Assembly (NCBI GenBank): GCA_950097015.1
Contig: CATNEN010000038.1
Location: 33,256,501 to 33,320,500, forward strand
DNA: 64,000 bases
Source of the DNA: Macrostomum hystrix
Lineage: Eukaryota; Platyhelminthes; Macrostomidae
Reading direction: 5' to 3'
Part shown: one piece after another, positions 43,748-54,537 of the stretch
How positions within the stretch are numbered: the stretch's first letter is position 1
Layout: the number at the start of each line of letters is the position of its first letter
The notes under the pieces: model-generated
What the model was told of the DNA's origin: nothing
The model's input: only the letters and a program-made list of their open reading frames with translations
Databases searched by the model: none
Position numbers and translations under genes: made by a program

Positions 43748-44662
43748 ATGAGACAAGTTTTGCCTTTCATTATGTGCGCAACTCTTTGTTGCTGCAGTCC
43801 AGCTTCAACGGAGCAGTTCTTTGAGCTTCAGAAGCTGAATGGCTGTCCTGAATGCTTGCAGTCCCTGCCGGACAAGACTGTCATACCCATTGGAGAATGC
43901 TGGACAACAAAGGTGCAGAGAGATTTGGAACCTGCTATAACAAAACCAGTGAGTCAAATTCTTGTCGACGTCGGTGTTGGCACCTGTCATCTGCTGATCA
44001 ACGGCTGCCCATTGAAGTGCTTGCCGTCGTCGCTGAGCCTTCAGTCGTGGCTGCCGTGTAGTATTCCAGTGCAGTGGCATCTCATCTACACAATCAAAGC
44101 CGAAGTCGGTGTCAAAGCCTGGGATTCTTTTACAACTGCGTCCGGCAACGCCTACGCAATCACCATGGAAACCGAGAGTTCCGTAGGGCAGCCAGATATT
44201 TTTCGATCAGATCTACTCGATAATCTAAATAGCCTGACAAACTTGCTGAATAGGCGCGAAATTCAGCTGATTGTGTACAAAGCCAGCGTGCCTGTCATGA
44301 AGCTGACATTCGATGGCTCGCAGCCGAGTCTCAATGCCCAGAGCTGGTTCAGCAGCGCCCATTTAAAGTCTAGCTGGCCGGTCATGGATATTGCAGAAAG
44401 GGCGTTTAACATCTTCTCCGTCGTTGGTCACGTGTCTACTGCACCCGGATGGACGCACGAGCGTCGATTCTTCATCAATTACAACTACGGTGGGTGCCCT
44501 AGCGACACGGGCGTGCTCATGGTGATGGACATTGACGACGTGTGCAGCTTCGCGAGTGGCAACTTTACTGCTGCACCAAGGATTCTCTACACGGTCAGCT
44601 CCGTTGGGCTCTGGCAGACTGAAGTTCAGCGAGCTGACCGCATCTCTATTTTTGTTGCCTGA
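43748..44662 (+). CDS. Intronless secreted protein of a marine-invertebrate family
   Basis: A 304-residue open frame starts with a clear signal peptide (MRQVLPFIMCATLCCCSPAS) and is rich in cysteine early on (C33, C36, C52). The body contains WHLIYTIKAEVGVKAWDSFT, then LNSLTNLLNRREIQLIVYKA, and ends with HERRFFINYNYGGCPSDTGV, a CSFAS block, LYTVSSVGLW and RADRISIFVA. This order (F-x-N-x-x-Y-G-G-C, then an aromatic Y-S-S block and a final A-D-x-x-x-I-F-V) recalls uncharacterised secreted proteins I associate with molluscs, lancelets and cnidarians; their function is unknown to me and I do not assign one. The single exon could be original or a retrocopy; no poly-A tail or flanking repeat is visible. 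It lies just past a dead LINE. Confidence 0.72.
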   Translation: MRQVLPFIMCATLCCCSPASTEQFFELQKLNGCPECLQSLPDKTVIPIGECWTTKVQRDLEPAITKPVSQILVDVGVGTCHLLINGCPLKCLPSSLSLQSWLPCSIPVQWHLIYTIKAEVGVKAWDSFTTASGNAYAITMETESSVGQPDIFRSDLLDNLNSLTNLLNRREIQLIVYKASVPVMKLTFDGSQPSLNAQSWFSSAHLKSSWPVMDIAERAFNIFSVVGHVSTAPGWTHERRFFINYNYGGCPSDTGVLMVMDIDDVCSFASGNFTAAPRILYTVSSVGLWQTEVQRADRISIFVA

Positions 44663-45755
44663 ATTGATCAAGCTATACGTTCATAACGAGTACCTACAGG
44701 AATCGACAGGTCGACGTAGAAGCAATGTCAGGATTTAATAAGACATGGTTATGCTTCTAGACAGAATTTACATTGAAATATTATTTCTCTACATACACAA
44801 ACAACTTTCTTTCTAGAGATTAGCTTGTGTAGAAACGTCCGTCTCTGCCATGACTTGTGCAATTATAGTTAGGGCAAAAAACGACCGTTTCAAAAAATGA
44901 TCCTTCTTACGACCTTTCTTGTTTGGCTGTCTGTAGATAATTTATTTTTTATTTGAGAAAGTTTAATTCAACTGACCGAGCAAAAAATCAATCGAAAGTT
45001 ACAAAGTTACAATCGAGAGTTTTTTATGTAAAAGTTTTAGGAAAATGTGGCCTGAGTCAGACATTAAGAATTTTTTCTCTTTGAAATCCATTTTGACAAT
45101 TAATTTCTTTTTCAGCAATTCCACTTTAAATCTAATAGTTTTTCTATTGATTGTCAATGCGCAGACGATGTCAATGTGAGACCAGTCGTTGATTTTTACC
45201 AATAGGTTGAATTGATTAAATCCAACGCAAGAGCACGTCAAACACAAAATAATATAAGTTCACAAATTTACCTTTCCTTATCAAAACAAGTAAAAATAAA
45301 CTTATCACACCGAAAAAAGTGACTTTTTCGACGTGGTTATGACTGTGTTTTTTCTTGTGTGCTTTCTTGTGGTGTGTAACTACAGTTTTGCTTGCATAAT
45401 CTTTGTTGGACAAGCCTGCATGCATGGGATTGGGTTTTTTTTAAGGTTTGAAATCAGACTTTTCTTCGCGGAAGTGTAGATTCTGCCTCGATTGATGAAA
45501 AGTTTTTTTTCTTTATTTTTGTTGGACAAGCCTGCATGGGATTGGGTTTTTTATAGGTTTGAAACCAGACTTTTCTTCGCGGAAGTGTAGATTCTGCATC
45601 GATTGATGGAAAGTATTTTTTCTTGCTTCCGCATTTAGTCAATCAATTTTTTCTTACGAAACATGTTGCCTTTAAAAACACGCACACTAAAAGCACTATA
45701 TATAACTTTTAAGTCGTAGAAGTCAATTCGTTATTTTTATAGAAATCGTCATAAC
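44663..45755. other. No gene seen; contains a local duplication
   Basis: AT-rich. Two tandem copies of about 115 bp lie at about 45405-45518 and 45519-45634, sharing GTTGGACAAGCCTGCATG and CTTTTCTTCGCGGAAGTGTA. Confidence 0.5.
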
Positions 45756-46446
45756 TGTGGTGCCGGTGTCTCTTGCCTTGTGGTTTTGTTAGGCCTTCCT
45801 CACCCAGCGCCGTCTTGGCTCAGAGTGCCCGGTGCCGCCATCTGATTGGCTTGGCGCGGGCGTTGTGTGCCTATCCTACCCCAGCCCTGCGTGGCTTTGC
45901 CCTCACGCCAATCAGCTCTGCGTAGCTTTGCCCGTCCACCCGTCCAGCGCGTACAACCCTACCCCCCCAGCGCGCTGTAGGCTTTGTTTGTGCTCCGCCC
46001 CTGTCTGCCCCCTTGTCAGCCCTTAAGGTATCGTTTTCTGCCCGGGCCAAGGCTACCGCTCTCCCCCCTTGCGAACTTTAAAAGATCGTGCCGTAAAGAC
46101 GGTCTCTTACGGCGAAGGCTCAATTTATTGCATAGCGAAGTGATTATTGACGAGTGATTCCGAGCGTATGGTTTATTTAAGTGCAAAAATTGCCGACAAA
46201 TACATTCAGCGTCATCCTGCCATCCTATCGTGCGTCCCGACCGGTAAGCACTGTATTTGTGTCTGTCCTTTCGGGGTGCTAGGTCCGCACGGAGTACTGT
46301 AATAATCTTAGAAGTACTGTGTGAGCGTCCTAACGCCACCAGTCCCTGACTGCAACAGAGCGTCCTAACGCCTGGTTCAGTGATCGATAATATTTTACTT
46401 AATAGGGCTGTGGGCCGGGGATCTCAAACCGACCACTGTCACTACA
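45756..46446 (+). mobile_element. 5' LTR of a truncated LTR retrotransposon
   Basis: The segment starts TGTGGTG and ends CACTACA, imperfect inverted repeats of the TG...CA type, and is followed after three bases by a primer-binding site. It is GC-rich compared with its surroundings and about 690 bp long. No 3' LTR copy is found in the window, so the element is truncated or its other end was lost. Confidence 0.72.
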
Positions 46447-46449
46447 AAT

Positions 46450-46467
46450 TGGCGCCCGAACGGGGAC
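46450..46467 (+). promoter_or_regulatory. Primer-binding site (tRNA-Lys type)
   Basis: TGGCGCCCGAACGGGGAC differs by one base from the complement of the 3' end of tRNA-Lys used as minus-strand primer by many retroelements. Its position three bases after the LTR end is the expected one. Confidence 0.85.
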
Positions 46468-46613
46468 ACGGTCCCTCATTACCGATAGCAACTATTTGTC
46501 TCAGCGAGCATCAAGCGGCCTCATTCAGCATCAACTGGGTCAACGAGAGTGCCAGCTATTGTTCTCTGTCTAGACTCACCTACGCCTAGCCTGACAGAAC
46601 TTTAATGTAAGTC

Positions 46614-46673
46614 ATGGGAGATCAAGCCATGGACGATCTGATCAACGAAGCTTTGCAAAACTTAACCATTAAT
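46614..46673 (+). pseudogene. Start of gag, truncated
   Basis: An ATG at 46614 opens a 19-codon frame that stops at TGA 46671-46673. It is placed where gag begins in LTR elements, about 150 bases past the primer site. No capsid, protease, polymerase or integrase sequence follows. Confidence 0.45.
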
Positions 46674-49600
46674 TGATCTTTTATAATAGTTAATAAATTT
46701 ACAAAGTCACTATTGCTTTAGGGCATGCAGTATATGTGCAGATTTGCAAAACTGTGTACACGTAATGCGCACTACAAAAATAAAAATAATCGCCTGTCGT
46801 CGAAGGAAGAAGCAAATGACGATCGTGCCGATCGCGACATGATATATCAATATGGTGGTGAAATCCAATTAAAAACACTATAATTCTCGCGTATGCGTTC
46901 GGTAAATTTCAAACATCAATGCTCAAGCAGCCATCTGTGTAGCGGGCTGTCGCGTCGTCATGCAATGCATGAATATATATAATAGCTGCTCATGCAGCGA
47001 ACAAAACTACATAGTTTTCACTACATAACCACAGCAATAACATGCACAATTAGATGGTAAATCTGCACAATCCATCGCATGGGACAGGATCACCCCAGCA
47101 AAAAATGGCACTCAGAATATAAGCGGATTTCGATCGGATTTCTGCAGGCAATCGGAATGTTTGCGGAATACATTGTATCGTAAAAAACTTGTTATTCTTT
47201 TAATAGCTAGGCGATTCATGTTATTTCTAAGTAACCCTTTTTAATTAATACAGACAATTGTATAAAAAAGAGTCATATTTTAACATATCAATATATATTT
47301 ACAAATAAGGGGTTAATTAATTTGCGTTTATACAAGCTCGAAACTGCAGTTGTAAATAATATTAGCAAAAAACGCATCATTTGCTCAAGACTATATGAAG
47401 AGATAGGCGGGGAAGGCGCACTACGATAGCTGATCGAATTGATCGAATTGGCCGGGTCGGGCATGGCGTGACATTCATAAGGCCCGCGCACAACTTTATA
47501 CAATACGCACCCACGTTCTGAGCATGATACAAATTCCCCCATCCCCTCAAAACTGTCCCAACAAAGTGTCCGTTGTTGTTGTTAAACGGCCTCGTCCAAT
47601 CTGGACTGCAGGTCAGCCCTTTGTGGGGGCTCTACTGCTGTATATATTTTCTATACTTGTATTAAAACATCTCTATTAAAATATAAATGTAAAAGTAAAA
47701 AATAGTCATTCAGAAATTTATATATTTTAGAAGGTCCGAAGTTTGGGTTCGAATAAAAATAAAAGAAATAGATCGAGGGAAAATTTGCGATAGGTAAATC
47801 AAGTAACTAGGCATGCAATGAATATTTGGGCACTGAGCCATGGTGTTAAAAGTGGTTAGAACATGAGATTAATTAGAATACTGAATTTAGTATTCAGTAT
47901 TTTGGTAATTGCATAGTGGGGTTAAAAGAGAGATAGAAATAAAAGTGTCCGTTAGGACGATATAAAAGCTTTTTTATTGTTGCTACGTACTGCAAAAACT
48001 TCAAGCATTAAGAATTCGTAACTATAAATTACAACAACCAAACAACCAAAGATTAGGTCACTTTTTCACTTGCAAATAGAGCATTTTATTTATAATAACA
48101 ATGTTTCTCTTTCAATTTTCTTAAAATACATCGACAAATTAAAAAAATGAATTGGTCACACGTGAAGGTACAAATCAGCTATTTCATCAGCGCCCACGGC
48201 AACCGGCTAGCCAAGCCAAAAGCTAGCAATATCGTCGGGCTAACCGGAAGGAAAGCGCGCTCTTGAGCTCTCGCTTCCTTATAGTATAAAGATATCTTGT
48301 GTAAATTATTATTAATAAGTTTTGTTATAGGAATATAGCTTAGTATAATAAAGCGGCTTTATTTTCATATCATATTAAACAAACCTAATTAATTTCGTTT
48401 AGTTTAGTTAAGTCAACTAGTTTTGACTTTTGAACAATGGAATTAATTTTTATGAAAATTCAGCATTAGGCCCTACGGTAGTTTTGTTATTTATATTATT
48501 AAACTAAACTACTAGTTGTGCTGAAACTAGGCCTACTATAGGGCCTAGCTAAACATATAAACAAGGTCCTATAATAAGTACCAAAAATATTTTTATTTAA
48601 AGGAATATTTCTTTTATAAACTACCAAAAGGACTTGTCATTTTAAATAAATTAAAACTTGTTCATTGAAATGTCTTTTGTCACCAAAACAACAGGCACCC
48701 GTTTTAATACAGAAGACAGACAGGAATGTCATTTAAGTGTAATATATTATGTGTGAGCTTAAATGTTACAAGCAGCTGGCTAAGTAAATATTGTTTTAAT
48801 AATTAATGGTCATTCCTACCTAATTTAAAGGCCATTAAAATCAAATAAAAGTAATTTAATCCTACAATTTGTGGTTTTTATTTAAATATATTTTAAGGGT
48901 CCTCAAATTATATCATTTTTTAGGAATGTAAATTTGTGATTGCAAATTGCAATATAATAGTGTAGGACCAAGACCACCACAGCTGGGATCAAGGTATGGA
49001 GGGGGGATAACTGATAGTCTACTAGGATAGGGTGGTTAGATTTTAGATTTGCTGCTAGGAGTCTAACAAGCGCTCAAGAGCCAGTCAAGCAATTACATTT
49101 CAATTCCACAGCAAAAACTAAAAGTTTCTTAGGCTCTTGCTTTTAGACTCTAAGCTGGTAAAAATTTATTTCTCTGTAGAAATTTTAGAAGATACTTAAG
49201 ACACAAATATAGTTACAAAAATTATATACCTAGGTTTCATATATTACATTTCCTACTATAAATTTACATTTTCAAAAATAATATACTATTAAGAATCTAT
49301 ATTTATGGCCCCTAAGTATTATAAAGTACTTGAAAGTCTTAGAAGCAAAATGTTAAAAATAAATTAAAAAGTGATGACATTTTTTGGTCAAATTATTATA
49401 ATTATTACTCTTTAAGTAATTAAATAAGTTAGTTTATCTACTATGTCAATATTATCAGTTTTTTAATATTACTAAATCTGAGAAGTAGTGCTATATACAG
49501 GCTCTGATTTCTTGCACTTAGCTATAGTTTTACAAATAATAAAATGTTTGTTTTTTGAATAGCTAATTAAATAGTTTTAGCTTAGTGTGCTCTTGGCACA

Positions 49601-49699
49601 TTATTTATATGTGAACTAAGTTTACTTTTTAAATCATCACTTGTAGCTGTAGAAAAATATAAAAACATAAAGAGCACTTTATTGGTTAATGGTTTCTTT
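46674..49699. other. No gene seen
   Basis: About 3 kb of AT-rich DNA. A short GC-rich patch near 47580-47640 (CTGGACTGCAGGTCAGCCC) could be part of an unrecognised short repeat. Nothing else is supportable. Confidence 0.4.
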
Positions 49700-50062
49700 A
49701 TTATAATAATTGTAGGAGAGCTGCTGGCAATAGTCATATTATCAGTTGATAGTTGACCTGTAGCCAACAAGGAGGCAGTTCTTTCAATTTTGCTGACTCC
49801 AGAGTGCAATCACACATGGATACTGTACACAGGCATGTGCCCACACATGTTTGTCTATCTGTTCTGACTTTCTTATTGTCATGCAGAGTAAACTTCACTG
49901 TCCCTTAGTGCTTGGCCCTCAAGGGTATAAATTTCATGACCAGCCCCTAAGGCTTCTCTTTGCAACTACACCACAAATGAATGTGGCCTCACATTGAATT
50001 GAGATCAGGGATCTTGATGTGAGAGGCAAATGCATTAACTGCTCTGCCAATCACCGCCATAT
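49700..50062 (-). mobile_element. tRNA-derived SINE copy (minus strand)
   Basis: This is the same family as 63093-63451 in reverse orientation, ending on the right with the complement of the A-box head (ACTGCTCTGCCAATCACCG). The AT-rich tail is on the left. It lies about 210 bp before the RNase H2A start codon. Confidence 0.8.
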
Positions 50063-50273
50063 GGTTTATCTTTATGCCATTCTTCTGTCCATAGACTGGC
50101 GGTCACTGCACACACATACACCTAATTTAAACTCTAGCTGATGTAGTGTAGCTAATTCACAGCTGGGTGCATGTTGTAGCTCTATGTAAATATTGACTTT
50201 GTAAATATGAGTTTGAGATTTAAATTGGTTAATTTGCATCAAACTGTCTGCCTGCCCATTCTTCCCTCCAGAT

Positions 50274-52051
50274 ATGGAGCAGTATGCTGATTGCCTAGAG
50301 CAGTTTTGGTGCAACACAGACCAGAACTTCTTAATTGATTTCGCCCTGCCAGATTGTCTGAAACGCGAGCCCTGCGTCTTGGGCATTGATGAAGCCGGCC
50401 GTGGCCCAGTCCTTGGACCGATGGTCTACGCCTGCGCCATTGGTCCGCTAGACTCAGGCGAGCCGTGCTTAAAGACTATTGGTTACGCGGACTCCAAGAC
50501 CCTCACTGAGGATCAGCGCGAGTCCCTATTCGCCGCCATCAATACGCCGCCCCTTAGCAACCAGTTTGGCTACTTTGTTCACGCTCTGAGTCCACATTAT
50601 CTAACCAGCAACATGTTGGATTTGCCCAAGACTAATCTAAACACAATGTCCATGGACGCAGCTGTTGGCTTGGTTCAGCGGGCCATCGATCGCGGCGTTC
50701 AACTTCAACGCATCAAGGTGGACACAGTTGGCAAGCCGGAGGCGTACAGGTTCGTGTTCAATATTTTAAGTTTACGGCCATGCTTGTCTATTAAGCAACA
50801 CAATTTTTTTAAAACAATTTTTAGACAAAAACTGGCTCAAATTTTTCCACACCTTGATGTCATCGTGGAAAGCAAAGCTGATCTAAATCATCCAATTGTG
50901 TCAGCTGCCAGCGTCTGCGCCAAGGTTCGATCTTCAATCGATTTTCCGACCCAATTTAGACCTATTAGACTAGCTAAGCAGACCCCATCCTAACGGGAGT
51001 ATTTATTGCTAACAAGTCTGCCACAGAAAACTTATAATTTGTGCTGATGTGAAAGAGGAGTTAGCTAAATAGTTAGAGCTTTGTACTTTTGACGAAGAGG
51101 TCGGGTGTTCGAGTCTCAACACAATTTATATTTAATTTGTTTTTTAAGTGAGACAATCGATCATTCTCCATTGCTTCAGTTTACCCAGCTGTATTAACAG
51201 GTACATTTGACAATACCCTATAACCTAAAAGACGAAAGCGGGCCGCATTGACTGTAGGAATATGAGAAAGGAGAAAGATAGACGGGAGAGATAAGACTCT
51301 CCATCTACAGATAAGAGTGAGAGATAAAACGGGATACTTTAGGTGTTAGAAGGGGCAACGGACCGGATTTAGGAGCTTCGAGGGCCGCATCTGGCCCGCG
51401 GGCAGTAGTTTGCCGACCTCTGCAGTATTAAGAAGTCAAGTTTTTAAGTAAACGGCGGTGGTAACTATGCCTTTATTTGTATAGATGACTTCCTAGTCAC
51501 CTAATTAGCATGTACAGCAAGCACAGTGTGTACATCTGTCTTGACTTTCTCACCGTCGCCACCCAAAGGTGACGCGGGATCGCCTCCTGCGCGGCTGGCG
51601 CTATCGGGAGCGGCTGACCCCGGCTCCGCCGCACGACCAATGCGGCAGCGGCTACCCGGCGGAACCGGCCACCAAGGCCTACCTGCGGTCCGTTGTAGAC
51701 CCGGTGTTCGGCTTCCCCCAGCTGGTGCGCATGTCCTGGTCAACGGCTGCCGTACTGATGGACAAGCACTGCGTACCGCTGCGTTGGCCGGACGACGACG
51801 AAGACGATAATGACGGCGGAGAGAAGGACGAGTCGTCGTCGAAATCTGGCGCCGGCTCGCGCAAGCGACGCAGCCTGGCTCACGCGGCTGTGTCGGCGGA
51901 ATCTACCGCGGCTGCCTCCTCCAAGATGATGCTGCAGTTTGCTCAGCGCGCGGCGCCAACGGAGCAGCAGCAGCGTAGTCGGCTGCGTCGGCAGCTGATG
52001 AACTGCGAATTCTTTGCTAAGCATCAACTGGCCCGTGTCACTAAACTGTAA
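50274..52051 (+). CDS. RNASEH2A: Ribonuclease H2 subunit A (catalytic)
   Basis: Three coding exons, 50274-50749, 50825-50924 and 51569-52051, give 352 residues (human RNASEH2A has 299). RNase H2 cuts RNA in RNA/DNA hybrids and removes single ribonucleotides from DNA in the nucleus, with subunits B and C. The type 2 motif CVLGIDEAGRGPVLGPMVYA supplies D39 and E40; VDTVGKPE supplies D150; SKADLNHPIVSAASVCAK supplies D178. GSGYP, followed by the block DPVFGFPQLVRMSW, matches the C-terminal half. The extra length is an acidic, Ser/Gln-rich tail. The ATG lies 2 bases after a CTTCCCTCCAG acceptor, so a non-coding exon is upstream. Both donors are the weak GTTCG. Intron 1 (75 nt) is in frame and stop-free, so retention would insert 25 residues. 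Intron 2 holds a tRNA-like relic and an hAT-type relic. Confidence 0.95.
51055..51122 (+). repeat. tRNA-like relic in RNase H2A intron 2
   Basis: TAGCTAAATAG fits the pol III A-box consensus exactly, and TGTTCGAGTC fits the B-box. Between them a 5-bp anticodon-type stem (TTTGT/ACGAA) closes a 7-base loop. The acceptor stem does not pair and position 33 is C rather than T, so it is a tRNA pseudogene or the head of a SINE, not a working tRNA gene. Confidence 0.55.
51226..51424. mobile_element. Decayed hAT-type relic
   Basis: The stretches ACCTAAAAGACGAAAGCGGG and GCTTCGAGGGCCGCATCTGG match the element at 36567-37294 closely. The left terminus is missing and the interior array is reduced to a few units. 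The right end, AGTTTGCCGACCTCTG, is mutated. It lies in RNase H2A intron 2. Confidence 0.8.
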
Positions 52052-52926
52052 TTAGCCTGGTCACTGAGACTATCAGGTAGTTTAACAATATAGTTATTTG
52101 TATCGAAGTCCGATATGTATCGAAAAAGTTCATTACTTCGCCGAAATGGTTTTCTTTATTATAATGTCTATTTCTTTAAACAGTAGAAACCAATTAGGCT
52201 ATTTTCAATACCAAATTTATTCATTTTTCTGCATCTTCCAAAATATTCAACCAATTGCCATGAAAATGCAAAAATGGCTAAACTTTTCCGCTCTATCAGA
52301 TAAAAAAACTTCCAGAATCACAGAACATCGACATAGTCGAGATATTCAACAAATCTCGTCGGGTTGTCTGATGTCAAAAACCGCCACGGCTTTGAAAATT
52401 AATTCATCGTAATGGGCGGGAAATTTTGATTCAGATGGTGAAATTTCACGGAAATCTGTCATTCGGTTTAGGAGCTATTGTGAAGTAGGCAGCGGGTATT
52501 TAAAGTACCCCCTGGTCCTTCTACTGTTAATGCGTGCTTTTTCAGTGCTTGAAATTAATGGCAACCGAATTTTTTTCTTAATTTAGGTATGTTTTTTTCT
52601 GTTTCTGTATTAATTATGTAAATCTGAACGGATCTATGCTTGGTCATATATTTCATAAGTGTATTTAAGCAATAATTAGTTTAATTATTATTATAAACAA
52701 CGCATTTTTGCTATAGTTAAACGCATTTTTATCACCAAAATAAAATTTCAAACAATGTCGTGAATTTTATATAAATAACTATGTCATATGATGTCCTTGT
52801 ATTTTCTCTATTCAGTTATCGCACTACATGATTTATTTTGATCTCAGTACAGTAAACAAGTCTAAATTTAGTGTTTACCACTGAAGTTACCACCGACTGC
52901 ACATCTGGTCCAATTGGGGGCAGATG
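52052..52926. other. 3' flank of RNase H2A; no further gene seen
   Basis: AT-rich. No clear AATAAA is close to the stop codon; the nearest strong candidate is ATAAAA at about 52740. Confidence 0.4.
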
Positions 52927-54537
52927 TAAAAAATATAGCATTTTGCAAGCTATTGCAGACTACGAGCAAGCACTTTAATCCCAGAGAGCAAAAACACACG
53001 CATTTCGAGCCTCGATGCTAGCTGTCTATGGTAAAAAGTGTGTCAAACCGGCAGGCAATTTAATCCATCGAGCACTCATTTAAGCACTATCGCGCTCAGC
53101 ATTTCAATTTATTCGATGCATGCCTCCAACCGAATCAACCTGGAAGCTCCATGTGATAAAATAAGGACAAGATACAGTAGAAGTTAACAATTCACTTAAC
53201 GAAACCTTGCAGCATAGAGAGAAACACACAGAAAGGTTTTTACATAAGTTCAGGCTTCAGAAAGTCACATAATCACCTCCCCAGCGATGCAGCGCGGAAC
53301 ATAGTGCAGCATCTGCCTGAACCAGCCGCCGCACTTCACAAGTGTGATCTCTGACGTCGCTTCCTCGGAAAGTCTCTGCAGCACCAGGACACGCCAGTCA
53401 CGTAGCGTGGTTTCCGGAGGCGGAGTGTCGAGTTCCAGTTGCACAGCTGGTCGGGCCAACTCCCTCTTGATGGCTGCCTTCAGGCATGAATGCGCGCATT
53501 CTACAGGATTCAAGAATAGTGAATAGGGAGGCAAAACCACGATGTGCCAGTTTGCCGCGAATGGGGCCGGAATTCTGGCCGCATTGTGGAACCGGGCTCC
53601 GTCCATCACGATGTACCACTGCCCATCGATTATTCCATTGTTGTGTTTTTATGATTGACCAGGCCCATGTCAGAAGAAGTAGCTTGAATTACATTTACTT
53701 GCACACCTCGCTGTGTGTGTAGAACTCGGCGAACTCGCTGACCTCGTTTGCTGCGACCAAACGACCGACGGGTCCAAATGTTGAATCCCGTTTCGTCCAC
53801 ATACACCAGCCGGCAATCTATCGGTAGGCCTTTCAACCACTGTGCGAATTCATGCCTGCGTGCTATGTTGGCTGGATTGTTTATTGTTTCCGGGACATCA
53901 GCATCGCGACCGAGGCACTTTGACGTAATCAGCTGCTTGTCCAGAGAATGACTCACGGTTGCTTCACTCACTTGCACTCCAGGAAACTGATCCAGTAAAA
54001 TACGATGCATCTCTTTCAAAGTCAAGAGAGGATTCTGGTCCAGTGCTATCAGCAGCGCCTGGACATGTTCCAATGCCATCTTCGACGAATGGTCACCGCC
54101 ACGTCGCAGCCGTTCACTGCGGCCAGTAATTTCGTACCGTCTTCGAATGCTAGCAATGGTCTTGGCCTTTACATTTAGCCAGCGCGCAATGCTTCTGTTG
54201 TTATCGCCTCTGTCGATAGCGTCGATGATCAATTTATGCTTTTCGTCGCTAATCTTTGCATATTGCACAGGTGGCGCTCCGTCATCTTCGGCAGAGATTC
54301 CGTCGATGTCTTCAAAAATGGTGTTGGCTTGGTCACTTTCGTCGGACATGATGAAAAACGGAGAGAGGAACATCATAGACAGCGCTGTTTGTGGGCTTCA
54401 GTGCTTAAGCCTGCCGGTTTGACACACTTTTTACCATAGACAGTTAGCATCGAGGCTCGAAATGCGTGTGTTTTTGCTCTCTGGGATTAAATTGCTTGAT
54501 CGTAGTCTGCAATAGCTTGCAAAATGCTATATTTTTT
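52927..54537 (-). mobile_element. IS630/Tc1-like transposon with long inverted repeats
   Basis: Left (52927-53056) and right (54409-54537) ends are inverted repeats of about 130 bp, sharing ATATAGCATTTTGCAAGC, CATTTCGAGCCTCGATGCTA and GTGTGTCAAACCGGCAGG. They enclose a minus-strand transposase. The flanks do not show a clean TA duplication, so the outermost bases may have been lost. Total length is about 1.6 kb. Confidence 0.85.
53265..54376 (-). pseudogene. IS630/Tc1-type DDE transposase, frameshifted
   Basis: The N-terminal half contains two helix-turn-helix-like parts (NNRSIARWLNVKAKTIASIR and PLLTLKEMHRILLDQFPG). The catalytic blocks are LVYVDETGFNIWTRR (first Asp), IVMDGARFHN (second Asp) and PYSLFLNPVE (Glu), with 33 residues between the last two. 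The frame breaks near 53630, between the first and second blocks, by a single-base shift; a stop follows at once in the upstream frame. Apart from this, the protein looks intact, so the copy is young or recently broken. The likely start is one of the ATGs at 54376-54349. Confidence 0.87.

Noticed and set aside
51055-51122. Functional tRNA-Lys(TTT) gene
   Set aside because: A- and B-boxes are good, but the acceptor stem does not pair and position 33 is C, so only a relic is called.
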